A stretch of DNA of 64,000 bases from IMCC26077 sp964418325 (GCA_964418325.1 CAYQLC010000007.1:1-64000); one strand, 5' to 3'. Counted from the first letter of the stretch, positions 43,233-51,989 are shown. The notes: generated by a model from the sequence alone, not told the origin. A program made the numbers and translations.

Positions 43233-43985
43233 ATGTCTGTATTAAAGATTAAGAACCTCCATGTTTCAGTAGAAGCTGAAAACGGCGAGCGTGAGATTCT
43301 TCGAGGCGTTGACCTAACAATCGAAAGCGGCCAGACACATGCGATTATGGGGCCCAATGGTTCAGGTAAGTCCACATTGGCATATTCCATTGCGGGGCAT
43401 CCTAAGTACTCGATAACAGATGGCACAGTTACCCTCGATGGTGCAGATGTCCTCGAGATGAGCGTTGATGAGCGTGCCCGCGCTGGCCTCTTCTTGGCGA
43501 TGCAGTACCCCGTTGAGGTACCAGGAGTATCGGTATCAAACTTCTTGCGATCAGCAGCCACGGCCATCCGTGGTGAAGCGCCAAAGGTGCGAACCTGGGT
43601 CGGGGAAGTGAAAGAGGCGATGAGTTCGCTGGGAATGGATCCATCTTTCTCGGAGCGAAATGTGAACGAGGGATTCTCCGGGGGCGAGAAAAAGCGCCAC
43701 GAAATTTTGCAAATGGAATTACTCAAGCCGAAGATTGCCATCCTCGATGAGACCGACTCTGGGCTTGATGTCGATGCGCTACGAATCGTTTCCGAAGGAG
43801 TCAATCGAATCAAGGCAAAGAGCGATGTTGGAATTATGTTAATCACCCATTACACGCGAATTCTCCGGTACATCAAACCCGACTTCGTTCACGTCTTTGC
43901 AGGTGGGCGTATTGTGGAGCAAGGCGGCGCCGAACTCGCCGACCGTCTCGAAGCACAAGGTTATGCGGAGTACACGCGAAGCTGA
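43233..43985 (+). CDS. sufC: Fe-S assembly ATPase SufC
   Basis: SufC is the ABC-type ATPase that drives the SufBC2D complex. The 250-residue protein has Walker A (MGPNGSGKSTLAYSIAGHP), the SufC-specific FLAMQYPVEVPGVSVSNFLR, signature FSGGEKKRHEILQMELLKP, and Walker B (IAILDETDSGLDVDAL). The Shine-Dalgarno is AGGGAG. Its stop shares bases with the sufS ATG. Confidence 0.98.
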   Translation: MSVLKIKNLHVSVEAENGEREILRGVDLTIESGQTHAIMGPNGSGKSTLAYSIAGHPKYSITDGTVTLDGADVLEMSVDERARAGLFLAMQYPVEVPGVSVSNFLRSAATAIRGEAPKVRTWVGEVKEAMSSLGMDPSFSERNVNEGFSGGEKKRHEILQMELLKPKIAILDETDSGLDVDALRIVSEGVNRIKAKSDVGIMLITHYTRILRYIKPDFVHVFAGGRIVEQGGAELADRLEAQGYAEYTRS

Positions 43986-45250
43986 TGTCCTCAATCGATG
44001 TGGAAACGTTACGTGCGGATTTTCCGATTCTTTCTCGGATAGTTCGGAATGGCAAAAAACTTGTCTATCTCGATAACGGTGCCACTTCCCAAAAGCCACG
44101 TTCGGTCGTCGACGCCGAACGCGAATTCTATTTTCACCATAATGCAGCGGTACATCGGGGAGCACATCTTTTAGCTGAAGAAGCTACCGACGCCTTTGAA
44201 GGCGCTCGAAGCAAGGTTGCACAATTCATCAACGGAAAAGTTGAGGAGATAATCTTCACCAAAAGCGCAACGGAATCACTTAACCTAGTCGCTTATGGAT
44301 TCCTCAATTCGAGTATAGGCAATGCCAATCCAAAATCACCCTTCTACGTTGACTCATCGAAAAATATCGTAGTATCAGAGTTAGAACATCATGCAAATCT
44401 CCTACCATGGCAGCAACTAGCTAAGGTCACCGGCGCTGAGCTTCGTTGGTTCCCGGTCGATGAACATGGACGAATGAATTTGCAGAAGATTGACGCGATT
44501 ATCGATCAAAACACCGCAGTAGTTGCACTTACCCATCAATCTAATGTCACAGGAGCAATCACAGATGTACCGCGCATCGCAGAGCGAGCACGGAATCAGA
44601 AAGCCATTTTCGTCCTTGATGCGTGTCAATCAGTACCGCACTTTGGCGTAAACGTTGCTACCTTGGGCGCTGATTTCGTTGCATTCTCTGGACATAAAGC
44701 GCTTGGTCCAACCGGCGTTGGCGTGCTCTGGGGTAGATATGACCTTCTTGCAGAAATGCCACCCATGCTCACAGGTGGCTCCATGATTGATAGCGCGACG
44801 ATTAATTCAGCGCAGTTCGCTGCGCCGCCCAAAAGGTTTGAAGCAGGCGTGCCAAACATGGCGCAGGCGATTGGTTTGGGAGCGGCGATTGATTATTTAT
44901 CCGAAATAGGAATGGAGGCTATCGCCGCTCATGAGCATTTGCTTACCGAACGCGCTATTGATGGTTTGCAAGCAATACCTGGACTCACCATCGTTGGTCC
45001 TCTCGATATGAGAGATCGCGGCGGCGTAGTGTCATTCACCGTGGAGGGGATTCATCCGCATGACTTGGGTCAAGTTCTTGATGATCAGGGGATTGCGGTC
45101 CGTACCGGTCATCATTGTGCCTGGCCTTTAATGCAATCACTCAAAGTTCAAGCAACCACACGCGCCAGTTTCTATCTTTATAATACGGAGTCTGAGATTG
45201 ATCAGTTAATATCTGGAATTATCAACGCCAAGAGTTTTTTCAAGGTTTAG
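43985..45250 (+). CDS. sufS: Cysteine desulfurase SufS
   Basis: SufS removes sulfur from cysteine for cluster assembly, using PLP. The 421-residue class V aminotransferase has YLDNGATSQKP, the PLP Lys in FSGHKALGPTGVGVLWG, and the catalytic Cys378 in TGHHCAWPLM. Sulfur would pass to SufU, encoded 12 bp downstream. It overlaps sufC by 1 bp. Confidence 0.97.
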   Translation: MSSIDVETLRADFPILSRIVRNGKKLVYLDNGATSQKPRSVVDAEREFYFHHNAAVHRGAHLLAEEATDAFEGARSKVAQFINGKVEEIIFTKSATESLNLVAYGFLNSSIGNANPKSPFYVDSSKNIVVSELEHHANLLPWQQLAKVTGAELRWFPVDEHGRMNLQKIDAIIDQNTAVVALTHQSNVTGAITDVPRIAERARNQKAIFVLDACQSVPHFGVNVATLGADFVAFSGHKALGPTGVGVLWGRYDLLAEMPPMLTGGSMIDSATINSAQFAAPPKRFEAGVPNMAQAIGLGAAIDYLSEIGMEAIAAHEHLLTERAIDGLQAIPGLTIVGPLDMRDRGGVVSFTVEGIHPHDLGQVLDDQGIAVRTGHHCAWPLMQSLKVQATTRASFYLYNTESEIDQLISGIINAKSFFKV

Positions 45251-45262
45251 CGGGATGCTGTC

Positions 45263-45703
45263 ATGAGCCTAGAGTCGCTTTATCAGGAGATTATTCTTGA
45301 TCACTATAAAAACCCACATCATAAAAATTTGCATTCTCCTTACGACATTGAAGTGCATCACAACAACCCCAGTTGTGGAGATGAAGTAACACTTCGTTTG
45401 AGCATGAGGCAGGGGGCTATCGCATCTATTTCCTGGAGTGGAGTGGGCTGTTCGATCTCTCAAGCCAGCACCTCAATTATGTGTGATTTGGTGGAGGGCA
45501 AAGCGGTGGCCCAGGCCCTTGAAATAGAGCGCCTCTTCCTCGATTTGATGCAGAGCAAAGGGAATTTTTCAGGAGACACAGAGGTTTTAGAGGATGCAGT
45601 GGCATTCTCAGGGGTCGCCAAATACCCAGCTCGGGTAAAATGTGCGCTGTTGGGTTGGATGGCGTTTCGTGATGCAGCCCTTCGTGAGAGTTCTAAGAGT
45701 TAG
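45263..45703 (+). CDS. sufU: SufU-type sulfur transfer protein
   Basis: SufU is a zinc-containing sulfur acceptor that activates SufS. The 146-residue protein has Cys38 and Asp40 (NPSCGDEV), Cys63 (GVGCSISQAS) and Cys127 (ARVKCALLGW), the SufU zinc site. The 20-residue insertion that separates SufU from IscU appears present in the middle (EGKAVAQALEIERLFLDLMQ). It is followed after 31 bp by sufT. Confidence 0.95.
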   Translation: MSLESLYQEIILDHYKNPHHKNLHSPYDIEVHHNNPSCGDEVTLRLSMRQGAIASISWSGVGCSISQASTSIMCDLVEGKAVAQALEIERLFLDLMQSKGNFSGDTEVLEDAVAFSGVAKYPARVKCALLGWMAFRDAALRESSKS

Positions 45704-45734
45704 AGCAGTAGAAAGAGTCGAGATCGGGGAAGCA

Positions 45735-46046
45735 ATGAGCACATCAATCGAGGATTTAACTGAGGCCATGAAAGATGTGGTTGACCCTGAATTAGGTATC
45801 AATGTCGTCGACCTGGGATTGGTCTACGGGATCACCCTTGACGCCGCCAATATCGCTGTTCTAGATATGACTTTGACCTCTGCGGCCTGTCCGCTTACTG
45901 ATGTCATCGAAGATCAAACCAAGCGCGCTCTTGATGGCCTTGCCGATGATGTTCGAATCAACTGGGTCTGGATGCCGCCATGGGGGCCAGACAAAATCAC
46001 TGAATCTGGAAGAGAACAACTGCGCGCACTCGGATTTACTGTTTAG
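45735..46046 (+). CDS. sufT: SufT/MIP18-family (DUF59) protein
   Basis: DUF59 proteins help deliver or mature Fe-S clusters. The 103-residue protein has the core VDPELGINVVDLGLVYGI, then MTLTSAACPLTDVIEDQ with the reactive Cys, and VWMPPWGPDKITESGREQL. The ATG at 45735 with GGGGA upstream is chosen over the longer frame from 45642, which lies inside sufU. It closes the SUF operon. Confidence 0.93.
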   Translation: MSTSIEDLTEAMKDVVDPELGINVVDLGLVYGITLDAANIAVLDMTLTSAACPLTDVIEDQTKRALDGLADDVRINWVWMPPWGPDKITESGREQLRALGFTV

Positions 46047-46070
46047 TTCTGCAAAGCGCCGAGGTATTCA

Positions 46071-47927
46071 ATGACAATGCAGGCGCCATGGATGATGTAT
46101 CGCTCCATGACGCAAGATCAATCTGTTAAGAACATCAAGTTACAGCCTGGAACGTTAAAACGAATCATCGCATTCGCTCGCCCATATAAGCGCTCGGTAT
46201 TTTTCTTCCTGGGCACAGTGATAATCGACGCAGTTCTGGTTATCACCACGCCTTTGTTGCTCTCTAGATTGATTGATGATGGCGTAATACCAAAAAATAA
46301 TTCAGTCGTCACGATTATTGCACTGACTATCGCAGCTTTAGCGCTCTTTGATGCTGCCATGAATATCGTTGGCCGATGGTTCAGTTCGCAAATCGGTGAA
46401 GGTTTGATCTTTGACCTTAGATCACAAGTGTTCGAACATGTTCAACGTCAATCAATAGCATTTTTTACTAGGACTCAAACTGGTGCTTTAATCTCTCGAT
46501 TGAACTCTGATGTCATTGGTGCACAGCAAGCCTTTACTTCCACGCTCGCAGGGGTTGTATCAAATGTTCTTTCACTGGTGCTCGTACTGGGTGCGCTTTT
46601 CTACCTTTCCTGGCAAATAACGTTGATCTCTTTGATTCTCGTTCCGATATTTCTCCTACCCTCGCGTGCGATGGGGCGACGCATCCAAGTGCTCACTCGA
46701 GATTCCATGAACGGGAATGCAGAAATGTCCGGGATGATGAACGAACGATTCAACGTCTCAGGAGCCCTTCTTGTCTCGTTGTATGGAGACGCAAATGCAG
46801 AAGGGCAAAGTTTTCGAGGAAAGGCGCGACGAGTTGCAGATATTGGTATCAAAATTGCTCTAGCGAATCGAGTGTTTTTCATCGGCTTAACTTTGGTCGC
46901 CTCCATTTCGACCGCGATCGCGTATGGACTTGGTGGTCATTTGGCAATCGCCGGATCGATATCGGTGGGAAAACTTTTGGCGATCGCCGCGCTACTAGCA
47001 AGACTTTATGGTCCGCTCACAGCTCTTTCGAATGTTCGAGTTGATGTGATGACTGCGTTAGTTTCGTTCGAGAGGGTATTTGAAGTGTTAGACCTCGAGC
47101 CGATGGTGAAGTCTCCAGAAAACCCGCGAGCTTTACCAACGAATACGCAGCTTGCTTTCCACGATGTTGAATTTTCATACCCCCACGGCAGCGAAGTGTC
47201 ACTGGCCTCGTTAGAGGTAGTGGCAAAACCAGAAATTGGAGGTAGCGAACAGATCCTCCAAGGTATTTCCTTCACCGCCGAGGAGGGAGCGATGGTCGCT
47301 TTGGTGGGACCATCGGGAGCAGGCAAAACCACAATCATCTCGCTCATTCCGCGTCTTTATGATGTGAGTCGCGGGTCAATCACCCTTGGCGGTATCGATA
47401 TTCGAGAACTTTCGCTCGAGGAATTACGAGAGAACATAGGTGTGGTAACCCAGGATGCTCATCTCTTTCATGACACTATTGAATCCAATCTGAGATACGC
47501 CAAACATGATGCGACTTCTGAGCAATTGCGACAAGCATGTGAATTGGCGCAGATTTGGGATCTCGTCTCTGGTCTTCCTGATGGTTTAGCCACAATGGTG
47601 GGAGAGCGGGGTTATCGATTATCTGGTGGGGAGAAGGCACGTCTTGCGATTGCGCGGTTAATACTCAAAGATCCAAAAATCGTCTTGCTCGACGAAGCCA
47701 CGGCACATCTTGATGCCGAGAATGAGGCCTTGGTGCAACTTGCATTTAAAGAGGTGCTGAAGAATAGAACTAGCATCGTCATTGCTCATCGACTCTCAAC
47801 AGTCCGTGAAGCTGATCAAATCCTGGTGCTCAACGAAGGAAAAATTGTTGAACGAGGTAATCATGATTCTTTATTGCGCAGCAAAGGTTTATATGCCGAC
47901 CTTTATCAACGTCAATTCTCCTCATGA
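46071..47927 (+). CDS. ABC exporter (membrane and ATPase domains fused)
   Basis: This 618-residue half-transporter has a six-helix membrane domain at about 45-330 and an ATPase domain at about 370-610. The ATPase has Walker A (GPSGAGKTTIIS), Q-loop VVTQDAHLFHDTI, signature LSGGEKARLAIARL, Walker B (KIVLLDEATAHLD) and the switch AHRLSTVREADQ. It belongs to the MsbA/MDR-type family and probably works as a dimer. The substrate is unknown. It lies 24 bp after sufT and may be read from the SUF transcript. Its end overlaps the convergent SURF1 gene by 16 bp. Confidence 0.93.
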   Translation: MTMQAPWMMYRSMTQDQSVKNIKLQPGTLKRIIAFARPYKRSVFFFLGTVIIDAVLVITTPLLLSRLIDDGVIPKNNSVVTIIALTIAALALFDAAMNIVGRWFSSQIGEGLIFDLRSQVFEHVQRQSIAFFTRTQTGALISRLNSDVIGAQQAFTSTLAGVVSNVLSLVLVLGALFYLSWQITLISLILVPIFLLPSRAMGRRIQVLTRDSMNGNAEMSGMMNERFNVSGALLVSLYGDANAEGQSFRGKARRVADIGIKIALANRVFFIGLTLVASISTAIAYGLGGHLAIAGSISVGKLLAIAALLARLYGPLTALSNVRVDVMTALVSFERVFEVLDLEPMVKSPENPRALPTNTQLAFHDVEFSYPHGSEVSLASLEVVAKPEIGGSEQILQGISFTAEEGAMVALVGPSGAGKTTIISLIPRLYDVSRGSITLGGIDIRELSLEELRENIGVVTQDAHLFHDTIESNLRYAKHDATSEQLRQACELAQIWDLVSGLPDGLATMVGERGYRLSGGEKARLAIARLILKDPKIVLLDEATAHLDAENEALVQLAFKEVLKNRTSIVIAHRLSTVREADQILVLNEGKIVERGNHDSLLRSKGLYADLYQRQFSS

Positions 47928-48643
47928 TGTCGCGGAGCTCGCTCGCCTTTAAATAAAGCAATTCTGGTACCAGCGATGAGAAGAGCGAAAATCCACCATT
48001 GAATGGCATAGGCAAGATGAGGACCTTCGCCTGGCGGAACGAGTGGCGTAATCGCAAGTTCCGAACCACTTGGTGCGCCTTGCAATTTCAGATATTTGTG
48101 AAACGTTTCCCCGGAGTAACTTGTCTGAAGAGAGAGTTCATCTATTCGACCAATTCGCGGCGCAGGTAGCGCAAAGAAAACTCCTTTGGCTGCAGTTGGG
48201 TCATCATATTTTCGCAAGATTCCATTTATTTTTATCTGCCCTAGTGGTGGTGCAGGAATTTTTGAAACTGAGGCTGCGCTTCGATTGGTCTCAATCCAAC
48301 CTCGATCTACCCAGATGGGTGGAATTTCGGAGTCAGAGGGAATGAAGAGCGAGAGCACTTCAAGTCCGTAACGATCTTGGAAGTAATGCCCGCGGAAAAC
48401 TTTCTGATACTCCGGATCGTATTTTCCAACGATAGATACTTTCATCCATGCATCCGCGCGCTTTTGATTTTTTGCGGTGAGCTCAATTGCCTCTTGGCTT
48501 AGGGCCGAAGTAATTTCTTTGGTGATTTGATGGCGCAGTTCGTACCGATCAAACTGCCAGAAGCCTAGACGGATGCAGAAACCAATTGCCAGCAAGGCGA
48601 CTAGAGTGAAAAGAAGTGAACTACTTCGACTTTTCGTTGCCAT
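47912..48643 (-). CDS. SURF1-family cytochrome oxidase assembly protein
   Basis: SURF1 helps assemble heme-copper oxidases. The 243-residue protein has an N-terminal helix (about 9-28), then LGFWQFDRYELR, a large external domain with VWVDRGWIE-like PPIWVDRGWIETN, and a C-terminal helix with HLAYAIQWWIFALLI, the usual SURF1 topology. The ATG at 48643 is preferred over a TTG at 48664. It overlaps the DUF3099 gene by 23 bp and the ABC exporter by 16 bp. Confidence 0.92.
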   Translation of the reverse strand: MATKSRSSSLLFTLVALLAIGFCIRLGFWQFDRYELRHQITKEITSALSQEAIELTAKNQKRADAWMKVSIVGKYDPEYQKVFRGHYFQDRYGLEVLSLFIPSDSEIPPIWVDRGWIETNRSAASVSKIPAPPLGQIKINGILRKYDDPTAAKGVFFALPAPRIGRIDELSLQTSYSGETFHKYLKLQGAPSGSELAITPLVPPGEGPHLAYAIQWWIFALLIAGTRIALFKGERAPRHHEEN

Positions 48644-48932
48644 GGTTAATAGTAGAGCCCTCAATTGCGCGACTGTTCATTCGACCAAGCGTCTCTGGTC
48701 GCAGAATCGTCTCGCGGCCGGCATTGGCAACGATGACGGCAATGTAAGGCACGACTACAGCGCCGACTAGGGTGAACCAACGCCATGGACTAGGAAGCAA
48801 AACTGTTGCGATGAAACATGCAGTACGAAACATCATTGAATAGAAGTACCGGATTTGCCTAGCCTTTTGGTCGACGGTAAGCGAGGGCTGTGCATCAGTG
48901 ATGGAGTGGATTTCGCCCTCATTTTTAGCCAT
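48621..48932 (-). CDS. DUF3099 membrane protein
   Basis: This 103-residue protein of unknown function is found mainly in actinobacteria. After SITDAQPSLTVDQKARQIRYFYSMM, two membrane helices follow (about 41-60 and 63-83: TACFIATVLL, TLVGAVVVPYIAVIVANAG), matching DUF3099. The start at 48932 (MAKNEGEIH) lies within known sequence. Longer frames that run into the N gap are artefacts. It overlaps SURF1, which suggests a link to oxidase assembly or simply genome compaction. Confidence 0.85.
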   Translation of the reverse strand: MAKNEGEIHSITDAQPSLTVDQKARQIRYFYSMMFRTACFIATVLLPSPWRWFTLVGAVVVPYIAVIVANAGRETILRPETLGRMNSRAIEGSTINHGNEKSK

Positions 48933-48938
48933 ACGACA

Positions 48939-48944
48939 ACGGTA
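48939..48944 (-). promoter_or_regulatory. -10 box of a leaderless promoter for DUF3099-SURF1
   Basis: On the minus strand TACCGT (TANNNT) lies 6 bases (TGTCGT) before the ATG at 48932. The -35 region would lie in the assembly gap and cannot be judged. Confidence 0.5.
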
Positions 48945-48957
48945 GACAGTTCTGCCC

Positions 48958-49057
48958 NNNNNNNNNNNNNNNNNNNNNNNNNNNNNNNNNNNNNNNNNNN
49001 NNNNNNNNNNNNNNNNNNNNNNNNNNNNNNNNNNNNNNNNNNNNNNNNNNNNNNNNN
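48958..49057. other. Assembly gap of 100 N
   Basis: Exactly 100 undetermined bases join two contigs. This is the conventional placeholder for a gap of unknown size, so distances and possibly missing genes here cannot be trusted. Confidence 0.99.
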
Positions 49058-49093
49058 CCAAGTTACGTGCCAGTAGGGGGTTAAGCCGATACC

Positions 49094-49834
49094 GTGTCCC
49101 TTGTGGAAGAGCAGTCACGGCAACCTCGAGTGGTGTTGGTCACGGGGGGAAATCGCGGTATCGGAGCTGCGATCGCAGAGCGCTTTGCTCAAGGCGGAGA
49201 TCGAGTCGTCGTTGGCCATCGAACCAGCGCCCCGCCGAATTTTTCAGAACGAATTGTCTCGATCAATATGGACGTCACCGATGCGAAAACCCTGGATGAT
49301 GCCTTTGTCGCCATCGAGAGGGAATTGGGGCCGGTGGAAGTTCTCATAGCCAACGCCGGAATAACTAGGGACAACCTTATTCTGCGTATGAGTGATGAGG
49401 ATTTTGACGTGGTGAGTGAGACCAATTTTGGTGGCGCTTTCCGAACTGCCAAACGCGCAGCAAAAGGAATGCTCAAGCTCAAGCGCGGAAAACTGATTTT
49501 TATCGGGTCAGTAGTAGCACTCTTGGGAAGCGCAGGCCAGAGTAACTACGCTGGGACTAAGTCTGCGCTGATTGGTCTAGCGAGGTCGCTGGCTCGCGAA
49601 CTTGGTTCTCGAAACATCACAGCTAATGTCATTGCACCTGGTTTTGTCGAAACGGATATGACTGATGCGCTCTCGCAAGAACGCAAATCGGAGATCGCAT
49701 CCGCCATACCTTTGGGGAGATTTGCCTCGCCTAAAGAAATTGCTGACGTCGCCTTTTTTCTTGCTTCCAGCGAAGCAAATTACATCTCAGGAGCAGTAAT
49801 CCCTGTTGATGGTGGATTAGGAATGGGGCACTAA
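49094..49834 (+). CDS. fabG: 3-oxoacyl-ACP reductase
   Basis: FabG reduces 3-oxoacyl-ACP with NADPH in fatty acid (here perhaps also long-chain) elongation. The 246-residue short-chain dehydrogenase has the glycine-rich VTGGNRGIGAAIAERF, NAGITRDNLILRM, the catalytic Ser in FIGSVVALLGSAGQ, and Tyr and Lys in NYAGTKSALIG. The start is GTG at 49094. A GTG three codons later is possible. The upstream region is cut by the gap. It lies 2 bp before fabI, as in the mycobacterial fabG1-inhA pair. Confidence 0.95.
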   Translation: MSLVEEQSRQPRVVLVTGGNRGIGAAIAERFAQGGDRVVVGHRTSAPPNFSERIVSINMDVTDAKTLDDAFVAIERELGPVEVLIANAGITRDNLILRMSDEDFDVVSETNFGGAFRTAKRAAKGMLKLKRGKLIFIGSVVALLGSAGQSNYAGTKSALIGLARSLARELGSRNITANVIAPGFVETDMTDALSQERKSEIASAIPLGRFASPKEIADVAFFLASSEANYISGAVIPVDGGLGMGH

Positions 49835-49836
49835 AC

Positions 49837-50607
49837 ATGTCGGGAATTGTCGTGGGAAAGAATTTCTTGGTTACTGGAGTGCTCACTGATCAATCAATTG
49901 CCTTCCATATCGCTCGGTTGATTCAGGAGCAAGGTGGTGAAGTAATTCTCTCGTCATTTGGTCGAGCGATGAGTCTCACTACGCGCATCGCTGGCCGCCT
50001 ACCTAAGCCTGCCCCAGTCATTGAATTGGATGTCACCAATCAAGAACATTTGAATCGACTTGCAGAGAGCATTCGCGTTCATCATGCCAAATTAGATGGA
50101 GTAGTCCATTCCATTGGATTCGCACCGGAGAGCGCGCTAGGAGGAAACTTTCTCAACACGCCATGGGACGATGTTGCCATCGCTCTTCATATTTCTGCTT
50201 ATTCGTTGGCTTCGTTAACAATGGCCACCAAAGAACTGATGAGCGATGGCGGTTCGGTTGTGGGCATGGATTTCGATGCCACAGTTGCTTGGCCGCAGTA
50301 TGACTGGATGGGCGTTGCCAAAGCGGCGCTTGAATCAACGACGCGGTACCTTGCGCGCGATCTCGGTAAGGCAAATATCAGAGTCAATTTGATCGCAGCT
50401 GGCCCCATCAAAACGATGGCAGCCAAGTCAATCCCTGGCTTCGCAGAGTTCGAATCGGTGTGGAGTGCGCGAGCTCCGCTCGCCTGGGACATCTCTGATC
50501 CCGTGCCAGCAGCAAAAGGGGCCGTTGCGCTCCTCTCGGATTGGTTTCCCAAAACCACCGGCGAGATCATCCATGTAGATGGTGGGGTCCACGCTGTAGG
50601 GGCCTAG
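49837..50607 (+). CDS. fabI: Enoyl-ACP reductase, InhA type
   Basis: The enzyme reduces the enoyl-ACP double bond with NADH. The 256-residue protein starts with FLVTGVLTDQSIAFHIARLIQEQG and has VHSIGFAPESALGG and the catalytic pair Tyr155 and Lys162 in QYDWMGVAKAAL. The InhA-like GMDFDATVAWPQYDWM string separates it from E. coli-type FabI. It forms an operon with fabG. Confidence 0.95.
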   Translation: MSGIVVGKNFLVTGVLTDQSIAFHIARLIQEQGGEVILSSFGRAMSLTTRIAGRLPKPAPVIELDVTNQEHLNRLAESIRVHHAKLDGVVHSIGFAPESALGGNFLNTPWDDVAIALHISAYSLASLTMATKELMSDGGSVVGMDFDATVAWPQYDWMGVAKAALESTTRYLARDLGKANIRVNLIAAGPIKTMAAKSIPGFAEFESVWSARAPLAWDISDPVPAAKGAVALLSDWFPKTTGEIIHVDGGVHAVGA

Positions 50608-50843
50608 ATAAATCGGTTGCGGCAAAGGTTTAGGTATCCGCCTAGTCTGATCGAGGCCTGGATTAGGCCGGCGCGAGTCGGTTGGGGTAACCTGGCCCCC
50701 TGCTTCAAAGCGATTTGAGGCAGCGCAAAGAGGAGCCATGCTCCCACCTCTAGCCCGAACTAGGGCTTTACGGGGTACACCGCCACTTCCTTGACGGAAG
50801 TCTGGGACGGTCTCTCCTTTGCGTCGACAGACAAGGAGAAGTT
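50608..50843 (+). promoter_or_regulatory. infC leader region with several hairpins
   Basis: This 236-bp stretch has no gene. I see GGCCT/AGGCC around GGATT near 50655-50669, AGCCC/GGGCT around GAACTA near 50753-50768, and ACTTCC/GGAAGT around TTGAC near 50784-50800. TAACCT at 50688-50693 may be a -10 box with a weak -35, giving a leader of about 145 nt. Structured leaders often regulate infC-rpmI-rplT through L20 or IF3. No specific known leader class was recognised. Confidence 0.4.
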
Positions 50844-51368
50844 ATCAGCGCAGAACCACGCATCAATGATCTCATTCGCGTCCCCGAGGTTCGGTTAATC
50901 GGACCAAATGGCGAGCAAATAGGGGTTGTTGCCGTCGATCAAGCAATTCGCATGGCCGAGGAAGTTGGACTCGATCTTGTAGAAATTGCCCCCGATGCCA
51001 ATCCTCCCGTTTGCAAAGTAATGGATTTCGGAAAGTACAAGTACGAAATCGCTCAGAAAGCGCGAATGGCTCGAAAGAACCAAACACACGTTGTGGTCAA
51101 AGAGATGAAGATGCGACCGAAGATTGATACCCATGATTATGAGACGAAGAAGGCTCATATCGAAAGGTTTTTACTCGGTGGTGACAAGGTTAAGGTGACG
51201 ATGATGTTTCGAGGTCGGGAACAAGCTCGCCCAGACACCGGTTTTCGAGTTCTGCAGAAGTTATCCGAAGATGTCGCAGCCATAGCAACTGTCGAGTTTG
51301 CACCCAAACTTGATGGAAGAAATATGGTCATGGTTCTAGCGCCGACAAAGCGCAAGGGATCTAGCTAA
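50844..51368 (+). CDS. infC: Translation initiation factor IF-3 (AUC start)
   Basis: IF3 checks start codon choice on the 30S subunit. The conserved N-terminus (SAEPRINDLIRVPEVRLIGPNGEQIG) continues upstream of the first ATG at 50952. The only sensible in-frame start is ATC at 50844, preceded by AAGGAG (50833-50838) with 5-base spacing. This mirrors the AUU start of E. coli infC, which lets IF3 repress its own synthesis. The 174-residue protein has the N domain, linker (about 75-90, KYEIAQKARMARKNQ) and C domain (KEMKMRPKIDTHDYETK, VMMFRGRE-like TMMFRGREQARP). Confidence 0.93.
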   Translation: MSAEPRINDLIRVPEVRLIGPNGEQIGVVAVDQAIRMAEEVGLDLVEIAPDANPPVCKVMDFGKYKYEIAQKARMARKNQTHVVVKEMKMRPKIDTHDYETKKAHIERFLLGGDKVKVTMMFRGREQARPDTGFRVLQKLSEDVAAIATVEFAPKLDGRNMVMVLAPTKRKGSS

Positions 51369-51416
51369 AAACTGTCATAGCAACGAGAGTTACCACGATA
51401 TATAGGGAGTGAAGTC

Positions 51417-51614
51417 ATGCCAAAGATGAAGACGCACAGCGGCGCCAAGAAGCGCTTCAAGCTGACCGGAAGCGGCAAAGTCAAACGTGAACGGGCTGGA
51501 AAGCGCCATCTACTTGAGGGCAAATCCTCTCGTCGCACTCGTCGACTCTCAGGTGATGTCGTTGCCAACGAAGCAACAAGTAACACAGCAAAACGTCTAC
51601 TAGGTTTGAAGTAA
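51417..51614 (+). CDS. rpmI: 50S ribosomal protein L35
   Basis: This is a small basic large-subunit protein of 65 residues. The sequence MPKMKTHSGAKKRFKLTGSGK is the canonical L35 start, followed by a KRERAGKRHLLEGKSSRRTRRL helix. GGGAG lies upstream of the ATG. It is the middle gene of infC-rpmI-rplT. Confidence 0.97.
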   Translation: MPKMKTHSGAKKRFKLTGSGKVKRERAGKRHLLEGKSSRRTRRLSGDVVANEATSNTAKRLLGLK

Positions 51615-51626
51615 GGGAGATCAGAG

Positions 51627-51989
51627 ATGGCCAGAGTTAAGCGCGGCGTCCACGCCGCCAAAAAGCGTCGCACCACCCTTGAGCGTGCAAGTGGTTACAC
51701 CGGACAGCGCTCACGTCTTTTCTCCCGCGCTAAAGAGCAGGTCACGCATTCGATGGTTTACGCCTTCAACGACCGCAAGGACAAGAAGGGCCAGTTCCGT
51801 CGACTATGGATTACCCGAATTAATGCGGCAGCGCGTGCCAACAACATGACGTATAACCGTTTCATGCAAGGCCTCAAGGTTGCCGGTATTGATGTTGATC
51901 GTCGAGTTCTTGCCGACATGGCGGTCAACGACCCAGCAGCGTTTACAGCACTTGTCGAAGTAGCGCGAAAGAACGTTGTCCTCTCCTAA
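51627..51989 (+). CDS. rplT: 50S ribosomal protein L20
   Basis: L20 nucleates early 50S assembly and, in many bacteria, represses its own operon by binding the leader. The 120-residue protein starts MARVKRGVHAAKKRRTTL and has RSRLFSRAKEQVTHSMVYAFNDRK and a C-terminal LADMAVNDPAAFTALVEVAR, all canonical. It lies 12 bp after rpmI and overlaps the methyltransferase frame by 14 bp. Confidence 0.97.
   Translation: MARVKRGVHAAKKRRTTLERASGYTGQRSRLFSRAKEQVTHSMVYAFNDRKDKKGQFRRLWITRINAAARANNMTYNRFMQGLKVAGIDVDRRVLADMAVNDPAAFTALVEVARKNVVLS

Noticed and set aside
43220..43846. Minus-strand frame of 208 codons antisense to sufC
   Set aside because: sufC is certain. The antisense frame has low-complexity Ser/Arg/Pro composition and no domain.
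48855..49118. Open frames running through the N gap on both strands
   Set aside because: They are open only because N blocks stop codons. Only the DUF3099 part from 48932 is supported.
50952..51368. infC starting at the first ATG
   Set aside because: This would remove the conserved first 36 residues of IF3. The AUC start at 50844 is better supported.
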